Shown: one piece after another, positions 18,004 through 26,816 of the stretch
Layout of the letters: each line of letters opens with the position of its first letter
Numbering within the stretch: position 1 is the stretch's first letter
DNA from: Opitutia bacterium
Lineage (GTDB): Bacteria; Verrucomicrobiota; Verrucomicrobiia; Opitutales; Opitutaceae
Direction: 5' to 3'
NCBI GenBank assembly: GCA_947461205.1
Contig: CANHJG010000003.1
Location: 1-64,000 of the forward strand
DNA length: 64,000 bases
The notes under the pieces: generated by a model
What the model was told of the DNA's origin: nothing
Database searches by the model: none
The model's input: only the letters and a program-made list of their open reading frames with translations
Position numbers and translations under genes: made by a program

Positions 18004-18684
18004 GCAGCGTCGGGAAGCGATCCGCGGGCGGATCGAACAACCTTCATCGCCGACCTCCGCGCGTTCGGCGATCCGCGGGCGGATGACGATGATCCGTTCG
18101 CCGGGCCGATTGGCGATCGCGTACGGGCGAAGGAGATTGGCTCGCCGCTGCAAGGTCCCGCTCCCGCTTGCGGCCGCGCGTTCAGCTGCGCGATGGAGAT
18201 CGATTCCAGCGGCGGGCGGCGGTTGCTCGTCGCGAGCACCGCGCGCATCCAGCCCGGCGGGAAAACCGCCTAGGTGGGCGATGCCAAGCAATCGGTCGAT
18301 CGGACGAGGGAGGTGATCGCCGGAATCGTGCAGTCGCGGGGCATGGACGACCGCGATGTCACGCGCGCGACTGTCGGGTATCGCGAGCCGTGGAAGGGCA
18401 ACGTCCCGTCGGGTTCAGACTTTGCCTTTGTCGGCCCGCCCGGTGGGCGGGCAACCCGGCCTCCGGGCGGGCCGACAGTCTAAAACCCCCAGGACGTTGG
18501 TCTCATCGGCGTTTTTTCAACGAGGGGTGCGCGGAACGGAACCGGCACGCGATGCGGGTCGTGAAACCGCACTGCGTCGTTTGCCGCGACGATCTCCTGT
18601 TCGAGATTGAGTGGGAGGCGTGGGCCAACGCGACCGCGCACCCGCGCGCGAGGGTGGGCGCGGCGGGCCCGGTCAGGTTTCAAT
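18004..18684 (+). pseudogene. RidA/YjgF-like pseudogene interrupted by a hairpin element
   Basis: The forward frame from 18004 gives RVRAKEIGSPLQGPAPACGR, FSCAMEID, GGRRLLVASTARIQPGGKTA and then an in-frame TAG (18271-18273). After the stop the same frame resumes with VGDAKQSVDRTREVIAGIVQ and SRGMDDRDVTRATVGY. The C-terminus reappears later as FFNEGCAERNRHAMRVVKPH, then CVVCRDDLLFEIE. LVxxTAxIxPGGKT-VGD-QxxxT-EVxxAI-xSRGM-DVTRAT is the Rid-family core. Between GYREP and FFNEGC lies the hairpin element at 18414-18503, which plausibly inserted and disrupted the gene. The end overlaps the mtnA stop by 12 bases. Confidence 0.6.
18414..18503. repeat. Hairpin element, copy 2
   Basis: The element starts TTCAGACTTT (18414-18423). 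It contains a perfect 15-bp inverted repeat (TGTCGGCCCGCCCGG at 18429-18443, complement at 18463-18477) and ends GGACGTTGGTCT (18492-18503). The ends match copy 1 at 15267-15374 (10 of 10 and 11 of 12 bases) while the stem differs. It lies inside the RidA-like pseudogene, between two recognisable parts of the protein. Confidence 0.65.
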
Positions 18685-19776
18685 GACCTTGTCCGGGAAC
18701 AATGCGCGCAAGGCGGCGGCGTTCGCCGCACACAGGCCGCGTTCGGTGATCAGGCCGGTGACGAGGCGGGCCGGGGTCACGTCGAAGGCGGGGTTGGCCG
18801 CGCTGCTGCCGTCGGGGAGCAGGGCGACCGTGGCGACCGTGCCGTCGGGCAACCGGCCGGTGAGATGCGTGACTTCCCGGGCGGAGCGTTCTTCGATCGG
18901 GATTTCCCGTAAGCCGTCGCGCAGCGTCCAATCGATGCTTGGCGAAGGCGCCGCGACGTAGAACGGCACGCGGTTGTCGGAGGCCGCGAGCGCCTTCAGG
19001 TAGGTGCCAATCTTGTTGCACACGTCGCCCGTCGCAGTGGTGCGGTCGGTGCCGACGATGACGAGGTCGACCTGGCCGTGTTGCATGAGATGGCCGCCGG
19101 CATTGTCGGCGATCACCGTGTGCGGCACGCCGTGGTTGAGCAGTTCCCAGGCGGTGAGACTGGCGCCTTGGTTGCGGGGCCTAGTCTCGTCGACCCAGAC
19201 GTGCAGGGCAATGCCGGCGTCGTGCGCGGCGTAGATCGCGGCGGTGGCGGTGCCGACGTCGACGGTGGCGAGCCAACCGGCGTTGCAGTGGGTGAGCACG
19301 TTGACGGGTTGGCCGGACGGCTTGTGGGCGGCGATGGCGCGCAGGAGGGGCAGGCCGGCGGTGGCGATGCCGCGGTTGAGGGCAACGTCTTCGTCGCAGA
19401 TTTCCCGGGCGAGCCGGTGTGAGGCGGCGGCGCGGGCGGCCGGGGCGAGGGGGGCAACATGCGCGCGCGCGCGGTCGAGGGCCCAACGGAGATTCACGGC
19501 GGTCGGGCGCGTCGCGAGGAGGGTGGCGTGAGCGCGGGCCAGGGCGGCATCGGACGCATCGGCGCGGAGGGCGAGCCACAGGCCCCAGGCCGCGGTGGCG
19601 CCGATCAGCGGCGCGCCGCGCACGAGCATGGCGCGAATGGCGTGCGCGGCGTCGTCGAGGGTGGCGAGCCGGGCGGTAACGAACGCGTGCGGGAGGCGCG
19701 TTTGATCGATGATCTCGACGGCGACCCCGTCGGCGGACGGCCAGATAGTGCGGGTGGGGCGGCCGGAGATATTCAT
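18673..19776 (-). CDS. mtnA: S-methyl-5-thioribose-1-phosphate isomerase
   Basis: The 367-residue enzyme converts methylthioribose-1-phosphate to methylthioribulose-1-phosphate in the methionine salvage pathway. It belongs to the eIF2B-alpha-like isomerase fold. Diagnostic motifs are [15 protein letters not shown] near the N-terminus, [18 protein letters not shown] with the catalytic-type Cys near 163, and [19 protein letters not shown] with the catalytic-type Asp near 242. The length is normal. I chose the ATG at 19774-19776 ([17 protein letters not shown]); an upstream in-frame ATG at 19821 would add 15 residues. No other salvage gene is adjacent. Confidence 0.92.
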   Translation of the reverse strand: MNISGRPTRTIWPSADGVAVEIIDQTRLPHAFVTARLATLDDAAHAIRAMLVRGAPLIGATAAWGLWLALRADASDAALARAHATLLATRPTAVNLRWALDRARAHVAPLAPAARAAASHRLAREICDEDVALNRGIATAGLPLLRAIAAHKPSGQPVNVLTHCNAGWLATVDVGTATAAIYAAHDAGIALHVWVDETRPRNQGASLTAWELLNHGVPHTVIADNAGGHLMQHGQVDLVIVGTDRTTATGDVCNKIGTYLKALAASDNRVPFYVAAPSPSIDWTLRDGLREIPIEERSAREVTHLTGRLPDGTVATVALLPDGSSAANPAFDVTPARLVTGLITERGLCAANAAALRALFPDKVIET

Positions 19777-19977
19777 GGCGAGGGGATTTGGGGTGAACCC
19801 GCCGGCGGTGCAACGCGGCAATGGTCATCGCATCCGACTTTTTGCCCGGCGTGCAGCCGGCTCACGCCATGAACCAAGAATTTTTTTCGTCGCGGCGGAG
19901 GTCGGCGCGTTGGCATGGGACCGCGGCAGCCGATCGGACCATTGATGGGGCGGCGGTCGTCGCGCGCGATGCGCGGG

Positions 19978-20406
19978 TTACGACGCGCCGCGCAGGACGG
20001 TGCCGTTGCGGAAAACGATTTCCTGATCGTCCGCCTTGGAAGGGGCGTTGGAACCGCCCCGCCGGCCGGACGTGCCCGTGCTGACGCCGACGCCGGAAAG
20101 CCCGGTGTGGCGGAGCAGGCCGGGCAACGCCGCGGACGATTTCCGGTAGATCCAGACTTCCTCGGGGCCGACCTTGCCGACGCGCGATTGGACTTCGGTG
20201 GGTTTGCCGAGGGCCACCTCGACCATCTCGGGCGTAAGGCCGGGGATGACCTGTTTTCGGACCACGGCTTCCTGGACATCGATCGGCCAGGTCTCGTAAA
20301 CGGCGCGCTTGGCATCGATGCGGGACATCGGGGAGGAGGCGCAGGCACCGAGGAGCAACAGGGCTCCGGCCAACGCGAGGCCGCAAGGGCGGCGGAGTGG
20401 GTTCAT
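19978..20406 (-). CDS. Small lipoprotein, SmpA/BamE-like
   Basis: The 142-residue product has a lipoprotein signal, with hydrophobic GLALAGALLLL and lipobox LLGAC (acylated Cys near residue 22). The mature part includes VIPGLTPEMVEVALGKPTEV, the G-xT-xxxVxxxLGxP pattern common to SmpA/OmlA/BamE-like small outer-membrane lipoproteins, then EVWIYRKS. The C-terminal part is Gly/Ser-rich and ends with FRNGTVLRGAS. I chose the ATG at 20404-20406 because the signal peptide begins directly there; the longer frame upstream is proline/arginine-rich. Its function is not established. Confidence 0.65.
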   Translation of the reverse strand: MNPLRRPCGLALAGALLLLGACASSPMSRIDAKRAVYETWPIDVQEAVVRKQVIPGLTPEMVEVALGKPTEVQSRVGKVGPEEVWIYRKSSAALPGLLRHTGLSGVGVSTGTSGRRGGSNAPSKADDQEIVFRNGTVLRGAS

Positions 20407-20706
20407 GGGGGCGACGTGGGGAAGACGCGCCATGGGCGACCGATGTTCCGCGACGATGGTTTTGACGGTGGCGCGCCGCGCGTAGGGGGCCTGATTCGTC
20501 GCGCGGGGCAGGTGGGGAATAGAGCCGAACGTCGGCGGGACGACCGGTTTTTCCGGCTGCTCCGCGGATCTCCGCGGCCGGCCATGGGAGCGCGGGCGCG
20601 CGGTGATGGGCACGGTGGGCGGCCCAACGTATTGGCGTACTGGATCGCTGAACATGACCCGCTGGCGCCGAAAGCTCCGGTGCCGGCCGCGAAGGGTAAA
20701 CGCAAC

Positions 20707-20778
20707 GTAACCGCCGGATGCGGACCCGCATGTCCGGTGGTGTAGAGCCGGAGGCTAATTCCCTCTGGCTAACCGATT
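20707..20778 (+). mobile_element. Group II intron-like 3' end (domain V/VI-type hairpins), remnant
   Basis: A long hairpin, ACCGCCGGATGCG-GACC-CGCATGTCCGGTGGT (20709-20741), is followed by a 9-bp stem (AGCCGGAGG / CCCTCTGGCT, 20745-20770) and then AACCGATT. This order strongly resembles the 3' ends that follow reverse-transcriptase genes in bacterial group II introns (domain V, domain VI and the end of the intron). No intron-encoded reverse transcriptase is nearby, so it is a remnant or an ORF-less fragment. The assignment is from memory of such sequences. Confidence 0.5.
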
Positions 20779-21107
20779 GGGCTCTTTGAAAGCGGCGAGT
20801 CGGGCGATTTCCGATAGCAGCCAACCCGGCGAAAGGCGCCCTGCGGGTGAGGTCATGGGCAAACCCCTTCCCGCGATGAACGGCAGGCGATTTCGTTTCC
20901 CGGCTGGAATAGTCGCGTGGCGGAATTTGCCGGCAGCGCAGCCGGGGGCGGTCGCCCGCGGGGCCGGGACGTTTTTGCGGGAAGGCAAACGGGCGGCGCG
21001 AGAGCGGAAACGCGGACGTGGCGGCGGGCGGGGGAGTTGGATGGGCGGGTTTGGGCGGGTGAGGTTTGGGCTGGTTGGAACGGGCGGGCGGAACTCGGGG
21101 GCGGGCG

Positions 21108-21139
21108 AAAAAAAACGCCGCCCGGCGAGGGGCGGCGTT
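21108..21139 (-). terminator. Intrinsic terminator of sucCD
   Basis: A 10-bp perfect stem (AACGCCGCCC / GGGCGGCGTT) with a six-base loop is followed on the minus strand by eight T residues. It lies 20 bases downstream of the sucD stop. Confidence 0.9.
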
Positions 21140-21159
21140 GCAGGGAAACCGGTGGACGG

Positions 21160-22083
21160 TTAGGTGAGCGTCACGCCCATCGCTTTCGCGGCGCGGAGGA
21201 GGGCGTCGGCCATGTCGGAGGGCGTCTCCGCGACCTCGATACCACATTCCTTGAAGACGGCGATCTTGGCGGCGGCGGTGTCCTCGGCACCGCCGACGAT
21301 CGCGCCGGCGTGGCCCATGCGGCGGCCGGCGGGGGCGGTCGCACCGGCGATGAAACCGGCGACGGGTTTCTTGCAGTTGGCCTTGATCCAGCGGGCGGCC
21401 TCGACCTCGGCGTTGCCGCCGATCTCACCGATCAGAATGATGCCGTGGGTCTCGGGGTCGGCGTTGAAGAGTTTGATGATGTCGAGGTGCGAGGTGCCGT
21501 TGACGGGGTCGCCGCCGATGCCGACGCAGGTGGTCTGGCCGATGTTTTTCGAGGTAAGTTGGAAGACGGCCTCGTAGGTGAGGGTGCCGGAGCGGGAGAC
21601 GACGCCGACGTGGCCCGGTTTGTGAATGTAACCGGGGGCGATGCCGATGCGGCAGCCGCCGGACGAATCTTTGCCGGTGCCGGGGGTGACGATGCCGGGG
21701 CAGTTGGGGCCGAGGAGGCGCGTGGCTTTGCCCTGCATGGCGCGCTTTACGCGAATCATGTCTTTGACCGGGATCCCTTCGGTGATGGCGACGACAAGGT
21801 CGAGGCCGGCGTCCACGCCCTCAAGGATGGCATCGGCGGCGAAGGGCGGCGGGACGAAGATGGCGGAGACGGTGGCGCCGGTGGCTTTGACGGCGTCGGC
21901 GACGGAGTTGAAGATGGGGACCTGGTGGGCCCCGTGCGTGAAGACGAGGCCGCCCTTGCCGGGGGTGACGCCGGCGACGACCTGCGTGCCGTAGTCGAGG
22001 GAGAGCTTGGCGTGGCGTCCGCCGAAATCGCCGGTGATGCCTTGAACGAGAATCTTGGTAGAGGGAGTAATGAGAATGGCCAT
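21160..22083 (-). CDS. sucD: Succinyl-CoA synthetase, alpha subunit
   Basis: The 307-residue CoA-binding subunit catalyses succinate + CoA + NTP to succinyl-CoA (reversible) in the TCA cycle. It has the N-terminal CoA Rossmann segment ([14 protein letters not shown]), [28 protein letters not shown] and [27 protein letters not shown] near residue 253 includes the His phosphorylated during catalysis. It lies downstream of sucC in the same orientation with a 123-base gap and is followed by a strong terminator, so sucCD forms an operon separate from sucAB-lpd. Confidence 0.96.
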   Translation of the reverse strand: MAILITPSTKILVQGITGDFGGRHAKLSLDYGTQVVAGVTPGKGGLVFTHGAHQVPIFNSVADAVKATGATVSAIFVPPPFAADAILEGVDAGLDLVVAITEGIPVKDMIRVKRAMQGKATRLLGPNCPGIVTPGTGKDSSGGCRIGIAPGYIHKPGHVGVVSRSGTLTYEAVFQLTSKNIGQTTCVGIGGDPVNGTSHLDIIKLFNADPETHGIILIGEIGGNAEVEAARWIKANCKKPVAGFIAGATAPAGRRMGHAGAIVGGAEDTAAAKIAVFKECGIEVAETPSDMADALLRAAKAMGVTLT

Positions 22084-22206
22084 GGTGATACCGCGCGGCG
22101 CGCGGTGAGATTAAGGTGGAAGGTTAAGTTTAAGGGAGGAGGGCGGGGGGAGGCGGGGAGAGGTTGCTTGAACCTAAACGGCCTGCTTCCACGGCGCCGC
22201 AGGCGC

Positions 22207-23388
22207 TCAGGCCACGAGTTTGACGATTTTCTGGGCGGCGTCGGCCATCGTGCTGCCGGAGACGAGGGCGAGGCCGGAGGCGTCGAGGGTGGCCTTGCCG
22301 GCAAGGACGTTGTTGCCCTCGAGGCGGACGACGAGGGGGAGTGTGAGACCGACTTCCTTGACGGCTTCGACGATGCCTTGGGCGATGACGTTGCAGTCCA
22401 TGATACCGCCGAAAATATTGACGAGGATGCCCTTCACGTTCGGGTCGCCGAGGATGATTTTGAAGGCGGCAATGACCTGGGCCTTGGTCGCGCCGCCGCC
22501 GACGTCGAGGAAGTTGGCGGGTGTGCCGCCGAAGTGCTGGATGATGTCCATCGTGCTCATCGCGAGGCCGGCGCCGTTGACGAGGCAGGCGATGTTGCCG
22601 TCGAGGGCGATGTAGCTGAGGGAGTGTTTCGAGGCCTCGATTTCCTTGGAGTCTTCTTCGTTGAGGTCGCGGAGGGCGACGATCTCGGGATGGCGGAAGA
22701 GGGCGTTGTCGTCGAAGGAGACCTTGGCGTCGAGTGCGAGGACTTCGCCGGTGGGGGTGGTGATGAGGGGGTTGACCTCGAGCATGGCGGCGTCGGTCTC
22801 CCAGTAGCAGGTGTAGAGGTTGCGAATGAGTTTGGCGGCGTTCTTGGCTTCGGCGCCGGTCAGGCCGAGCTTGAAGATGAGTTCGCGGACCTGGAAATCG
22901 GCGAGGCCGTAGGCGGGGTCGACGATGATCTTGAAGAGTTTTTCTGGGGTGTCGTGGGCGACCTTCTCGATGTCCATGCCGCCTTCGGTGGAGGCGACGA
23001 TGACGGGTTTGGCGGAGTTCCGGTCGAGGAGGATGGCGAGGTAGTATTCCTTTTTGATTTCGCTCGCGACGGTGAAGTAGATGGTCTGGACCTTGCGGCC
23101 GGCGGGGCCGGTTTGGGCGGTGACGAGGGTGTTGCCCAGCATCTTGGCGGCCATCTCGCGGGCGTCGTGCTTGGTCTTGCAGAATTTGACGCCGCCCTTG
23201 AAGCCATCGGTGAAGGTGCCTTTGCCGCGACCGCCGGCGTGGATCTGGGATTTTACCATGGTGGGGCCTTCGGGGAGGTCGGCGAGGGCGGTGATGAAGG
23301 CTTCGGGCGTCGTGGCGGTCGTGCCCTTGGGCACGGCAATACCGAATTTTTCAAAGAGGGCTTTGGCCTGATACTCGTGGATATTCAT
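22207..23388 (-). CDS. sucC: Succinyl-CoA synthetase, beta subunit
   Basis: The 393-residue ATP-grasp subunit partners SucD. It starts MNIHEYQAKALFEKFGI, the canonical N-terminus. It has KSQIHAGGRGKGTF (nucleotide-binding Lys loop), LEVNPLI with metal-binding residues, and NGAGLAMSTMDI, then GTPANFLDVGGGA and GILVNIFGGIMDCN near the C-terminus. Length is normal. The upstream region (23389-24144) is divergent and poorly conserved, so the promoter should lie just beyond 23388. Confidence 0.96.
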   Translation of the reverse strand: MNIHEYQAKALFEKFGIAVPKGTTATTPEAFITALADLPEGPTMVKSQIHAGGRGKGTFTDGFKGGVKFCKTKHDAREMAAKMLGNTLVTAQTGPAGRKVQTIYFTVASEIKKEYYLAILLDRNSAKPVIVASTEGGMDIEKVAHDTPEKLFKIIVDPAYGLADFQVRELIFKLGLTGAEAKNAAKLIRNLYTCYWETDAAMLEVNPLITTPTGEVLALDAKVSFDDNALFRHPEIVALRDLNEEDSKEIEASKHSLSYIALDGNIACLVNGAGLAMSTMDIIQHFGGTPANFLDVGGGATKAQVIAAFKIILGDPNVKGILVNIFGGIMDCNVIAQGIVEAVKEVGLTLPLVVRLEGNNVLAGKATLDASGLALVSGSTMADAAQKIVKLVA

Positions 23389-24144
23389 GGGAAAGGGAGT
23401 GGGAAAACCGGTAGTTAGTCAGAGCCGGGGGAGGGGACGCACGAAAAAAAAGCGGCCGGAACAGGATGGTCGGGCCGCGCGGGAGATCAAAGCGGCCCCA
23501 TGGCCGGGCGGGGCGGTGGCGCAGAGGGCCTTTTTCTCCATCGCGCGGTGGAGCAGCGGGGCCGATGCGGAAGGTTTTTCAATTTGCCTGCCGGTGAGCG
23601 CCTCGATCGCGGGCAGGAGCTGGCTGAGGAGGGCGGTGGGGTCGCCGGTGAGCTTGCTGGCGCGGGCGCTCGTGCCGACGGCGGCGACTGGGCGAAGGCC
23701 CGGTCCGAGGGCGCGCGGACTTAGCCGGGTCGATTCCGCTCGAAGCCAGGGTCCTCGAGCAGGCAAAAACCGAACAGGGACGTCATCGGCCGCCCGCTGG
23801 CGGGCGCGTTTTCCGAGCGCGCGCCAGCACGCGGCCTACGGCTGACTCCTAGGAAACAGGATCCTGTTTCTTCCCGTCACGGGCAAAGGTCGCTTTTATG
23901 GGTGGGGCTGAATCGTTTGGCAGAGCGGCGGAGACGTTCGGATTCGTCGGTCATCACACCTGCGGAGTCGCTGGCGGCGGGAATCGCACCGGGACTGAAC
24001 GGGATTTCTCGCCGCCGGGGCGCGGGCCGGGGAGGGAGGGCGGAGGAGCGGGACCCCCTGGAAGGGCCGGAGAGGAGGATTTATGCGCGGGAAAATTACT
24101 TACAATGTTGCGCCGCAGTGCCGGGGCGGCAGGCTCGCGCGATC
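23389..24144. other. Gap upstream of sucC, palindromes but no clear gene
   Basis: No recognisable gene is present. A minus-strand frame at 23419-23766 includes ASKLTGDPTALLSQLLPAIE and ALTGRQIEKP, which could be a remnant of a real protein but matches nothing I know. GC-rich hairpins (for example CCCGCTGGCGGG near 23791) and the perfect palindrome at 23853-23870 are present. Confidence 0.4.
23853..23870. promoter_or_regulatory. Perfect 18-bp palindrome
   Basis: The sequence is GAAACAGGATCCTGTTTC. It has no loop, is AT-richer than its surroundings and lies about 275 bases before the CII-like regulator gene. A dimeric repressor site is possible, as is a short hairpin; there is no direct evidence of its binder. 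Confidence 0.35.
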
Positions 24145-24624
24145 ATGGAATCGCACGAGGTGATGAAAGACGTGTTGAAGCGGACCAGCGCGAAACAGAT
24201 CGCCGCCGAGATGCAGTTGTCGCTCTCGCTGATCTACAAATGGGCCGAACTGCCCGAGGACGACAGCGGCAGCGGCACGGGCAGTCCGCTGGACCGCGTG
24301 GGCCAGCTCATCCGGATCACCAAGGACGCGCGGGTGGCGCAGTGGGTGTGCGAACAGGCCGACGGTTTTTATATCCGCAATCCGCAAAACCTGCCGCCGA
24401 ACCAGGCGCTCATCCCGCTGACGAATGGGATCGTGCAGGAGTTTGCGGACATGTTGGCGGCGATCGCGATTTCGTCGGCGGACAGCATCATCACGAAGGA
24501 GGAGGCGCGAAAAATCCGTTCGCGGTGGGAGGAGCTGAAAAGCGTGACGGAGGGATTTGTGCGGGCGGCGGAGAGCGGGAATTTCGGCGCGGCGAAGGCT
24601 GAGCCGGAAAAGAAGCAGGGTTGA
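24145..24624 (+). CDS. CII-like helix-turn-helix protein
   Basis: The 159-residue product has an N-terminal HTH: VLKRTSAKQIAAEMQLSLSL then IYKWAE (about residues 11-35), with the spacing of a DNA-binding helix pair. The remainder is helical (RVGQLIRITKDARVAQWVCE, then SADSIITKEEARKIRSRWEE). The pattern resembles the phage regulatory protein CII family found as chromosomal single genes. There is no lysogeny module nearby, so a domesticated regulator is more likely than a prophage gene. I chose the ATG at 24145 (MESHEVMKDVLKRTSAKQ); the frame is open further upstream but low in complexity there. Confidence 0.55.
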   Translation: MESHEVMKDVLKRTSAKQIAAEMQLSLSLIYKWAELPEDDSGSGTGSPLDRVGQLIRITKDARVAQWVCEQADGFYIRNPQNLPPNQALIPLTNGIVQEFADMLAAIAISSADSIITKEEARKIRSRWEELKSVTEGFVRAAESGNFGAAKAEPEKKQG

Positions 24625-24840
24625 CCGCGAGGGGAGCGGTGCGCCCGGGCGGCGGGTGAGGACCGTCCGGCTGGAGATGGGCGCCCTCTTCCCGCGCGGA
24701 TGGTCCGGCAATCTGACGGACGCACGGGCGGGCTCACGCGGTGGGCCGGGCAGGCCGGTTGACGTGGGCAAACCGGCGGAGGGGGGGCGGGCGCGGGTGG
24801 GCGGCCGCGCCGGGAGCGGCCCGCGGGCGGCCGATGCGCC

Positions 24841-25593
24841 CTACATTTTCAGCAACTGGCGCGCGAGAAAGACGGACTGGAGAGAGGCGAGTTCCTTCAG
24901 GCCGGTTTGGGCGAGGCCGAGGAGGGACTGGAGCTGGTCGCCCGAAAACGTGGTTTCCTCGCCGCTGCCCTGCACCTCGACGAACTGGCCGCGGCCGGTC
25001 ATCACGATGTTGGCGTCGACCTCGGCGTCCTTGTCCTCGAGGTAGTCGAGGTCGAGGAGCGCTTGGCCGTCGAAAATGCCGGCGCTGACGGCGGCGACGG
25101 AATCGGTGAGGGGGTTCTCGGCGATTTTTTTCGCGTCGAGGAGTTTTTGGATGGCGAGGCGGGCGGCGAGGTAGGCGCCGGTGATGGCGGCGGTGCGCGT
25201 GCCGCCGTCGGCCTGGAGGACGTCGCAATCGAGCCAGAGGGTGTTTTGGCCGAGTTTTTTCAGATCGAGGACGGCGCGGAGGGAGCGGCCGATGAGGCGC
25301 TGGATCTCGATGTTGCGGCCGTCGGCCTTGCCGCGGGAGATTTCGCGGGGTTTGCGGTCGAGCGTCGAGTAGGGTAGCATCGAATACTCGGCGGTGAGCC
25401 AGCCGCCGGGCACCTTCTGTTGTTTCATCCACGTGGGGACGTTTGCCTCGATGGTGGCGGCGCAGATGACGCGGGTGAGGCCAAAGGACACGAGCACCGA
25501 GCCGGTGGCGTGGGGCGCGATGTTGGCCTCGAAGGAAATCGGACGCAGTTGGTCGGGTTTGCGGCCGGCGGCGCGCGGAGCGGGAGATGACAT
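24841..25593 (-). CDS. rph: Ribonuclease PH
   Basis: The 250-residue phosphorolytic 3'-5' exoribonuclease trims tRNA 3' ends using phosphate. It shows GRKPDQLRPISFEANIAPHA, GSVLVSFGLTRVICAAT, and the strongly conserved GWLTAEYSMLPYSTLDRK with REISRGKADGRNIEIQRLIG. The conserved DCDVLQADGGTRTAAITGAY follows. It lies 66 bases downstream of hprK on the same strand and probably ends the long minus-strand cluster. Confidence 0.95.
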   Translation of the reverse strand: MSSPAPRAAGRKPDQLRPISFEANIAPHATGSVLVSFGLTRVICAATIEANVPTWMKQQKVPGGWLTAEYSMLPYSTLDRKPREISRGKADGRNIEIQRLIGRSLRAVLDLKKLGQNTLWLDCDVLQADGGTRTAAITGAYLAARLAIQKLLDAKKIAENPLTDSVAAVSAGIFDGQALLDLDYLEDKDAEVDANIVMTGRGQFVEVQGSGEETTFSGDQLQSLLGLAQTGLKELASLQSVFLARQLLKM

Positions 25594-25659
25594 GTGGGCG
25601 ACCGTAGGGGCGCGGGGGTGGGCGTCACCTGAAAAGTGACGCGCGCCCCGGCGGCGGGA

Positions 25660-26679
25660 CTACTCGGAGGTCAGGGCGCTGTCGGGGCGCTCCTCGCGCT
25701 CGGTGGGCTTGATTTTGGTGGGAGCGGGCTGATTAGCCTGTTCGCTCATGAAGTGGATGAGGCGGTCGTTGAAGGTCTTCGCGGGGTCATGCCCCATCTT
25801 CTTCAGCGCCTGGGTGAGGGCGGCGACCTCGACGAGGCGGGCGATATCGCGGCCGGGGCGCACGAAGAGTTCGATGTGCGGGACGCGCCGGCCGAGGATT
25901 TCGTAATAATTTTCCTCCAGGCCGGTGCGCTCCTCGATGGCCTCGGGGGTCCACTCCCGGAGGGACACGACCATGTCGATGCGTTTTTCGAGGCGGACGC
26001 ATTTGATGCCGAACATTTCGCCGACGTTGATGATGCCGATACCGCGGCATTCCATGTAGCCGCGGTTGAGGGGGCGGGAGGACGCCATGAGTTCGCGTTC
26101 GTCGAGGAGCTTGATGACGGTGAGGTCGTCGGCGACGAGGGAGTGGCCGCGCTCGATGAGGGCGAGGGCGCATTCGGATTTGCCGACGCCGGAATCGCCG
26201 CGGAGCATGACGCCGACGCCCTTGATATCGAGGGTGGTGGCGTGTTCGGTGCCGCTGGGGGCGAATTCGTTGTCGATGCAGAGGGTGGCGAGGTTCACGA
26301 AATTCATCGTGATCATCGGCGTGCGGAAGAGGGGCAGGCGCATCTCGGTGGCGACGGCGAGCATGGGATGCGTGGGGATGTAGTTGCGCGTGAGCACGAG
26401 GCACGGGATGCCTTTGCGGACCATCTGTTCGAAGATGAGGACCTGCGCGCGCTGCGAGAGGGTCTTGAGGTAGGTCATCTCCGCGGCACCGAGGACCTGG
26501 ATACGGCGGTGCGCGAAATATTTGAAGAAGCCTGTGAGCGCGAGAGCCGGGCGGTTGATGCTGCCCTCATGGATGAGCCGGTGCATCCCGGCGTCGGCCG
26601 TGACGGTCTCCAACTGGAGCTTCGTACGGTAAGTCTCGAAGAAGTGAGCGACCGTGATGCCGTGGATGGCTTTTTGCAT
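25660..26679 (-). CDS. hprK: HPr kinase/phosphorylase
   Basis: The 339-residue protein has the N-terminal domain (ALTGFFKYFAHRRIQVLGAA, EMTYL) and a C-terminal P-loop domain with GDSGVGKSECALAL near residue 160. The family signature is MECRGIGIINV. HprK phosphorylates and dephosphorylates HPr (or Crh) on a serine, linking sugar status to gene control. In Gram-negative bacteria it usually works with an incomplete PTS near LPS or rpoN genes, and that is its context here: it lies 137 bases after lptB. No ptsH was seen in the window. Confidence 0.95.
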   Translation of the reverse strand: MQKAIHGITVAHFFETYRTKLQLETVTADAGMHRLIHEGSINRPALALTGFFKYFAHRRIQVLGAAEMTYLKTLSQRAQVLIFEQMVRKGIPCLVLTRNYIPTHPMLAVATEMRLPLFRTPMITMNFVNLATLCIDNEFAPSGTEHATTLDIKGVGVMLRGDSGVGKSECALALIERGHSLVADDLTVIKLLDERELMASSRPLNRGYMECRGIGIINVGEMFGIKCVRLEKRIDMVVSLREWTPEAIEERTGLEENYYEILGRRVPHIELFVRPGRDIARLVEVAALTQALKKMGHDPAKTFNDRLIHFMSEQANQPAPTKIKPTEREERPDSALTSE

Positions 26680-26816
26680 GGGGAGGAAGGGCGAGAGGCG
26701 GAATCTGAGCGTTGAGTGCTGGGGATCTCAAACCCGAACGAAGGTGAGTGAGGACGCCACGATGGGGCGAGGTTTGGCGCTCCACTCCCGGCGCTCAACT
26801 CCCAACTTGACCCGGA

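Larger units (their letters stand above)
17287..18672. other. Gene graveyard between DUF3500 gene and mtnA
   Basis: About 1.4 kb without an intact gene. It holds a minus-strand fragment of an unknown protein (about 17390-17560), a transposase C-terminal remnant (17599-17970) and a RidA-like pseudogene (18004-18684) interrupted by a hairpin element. A 15-bp direct repeat (GATCCGCGGGCGGAT) occurs at about 18019 and 18068. Confidence 0.6.
20407..21159. other. Noncoding gap with intron-like 3' end and terminator
   Basis: No intact gene was seen. It contains the group II intron-like tail at 20707-20778 and the sucCD terminator at 21108-21139. The rest gives Arg/Gly-rich translations in all frames. 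Confidence 0.5.

Noticed and set aside
20917-23418. A long plus-strand frame opposite sucCD (about 830 codons).
   Set aside because: It is Gly/Asp/Val-rich shadow sequence antisense to two clear succinyl-CoA synthetase genes.
23419-23766. A possible 115-residue minus-strand gene upstream of sucC.
   Set aside because: There is no family match, Arg/Pro-rich ends and no ribosome-binding site. A short stretch (ASKLTGDPTALLSQLLPAIE) looks protein-like, so it was kept only as a note in the gap entry.
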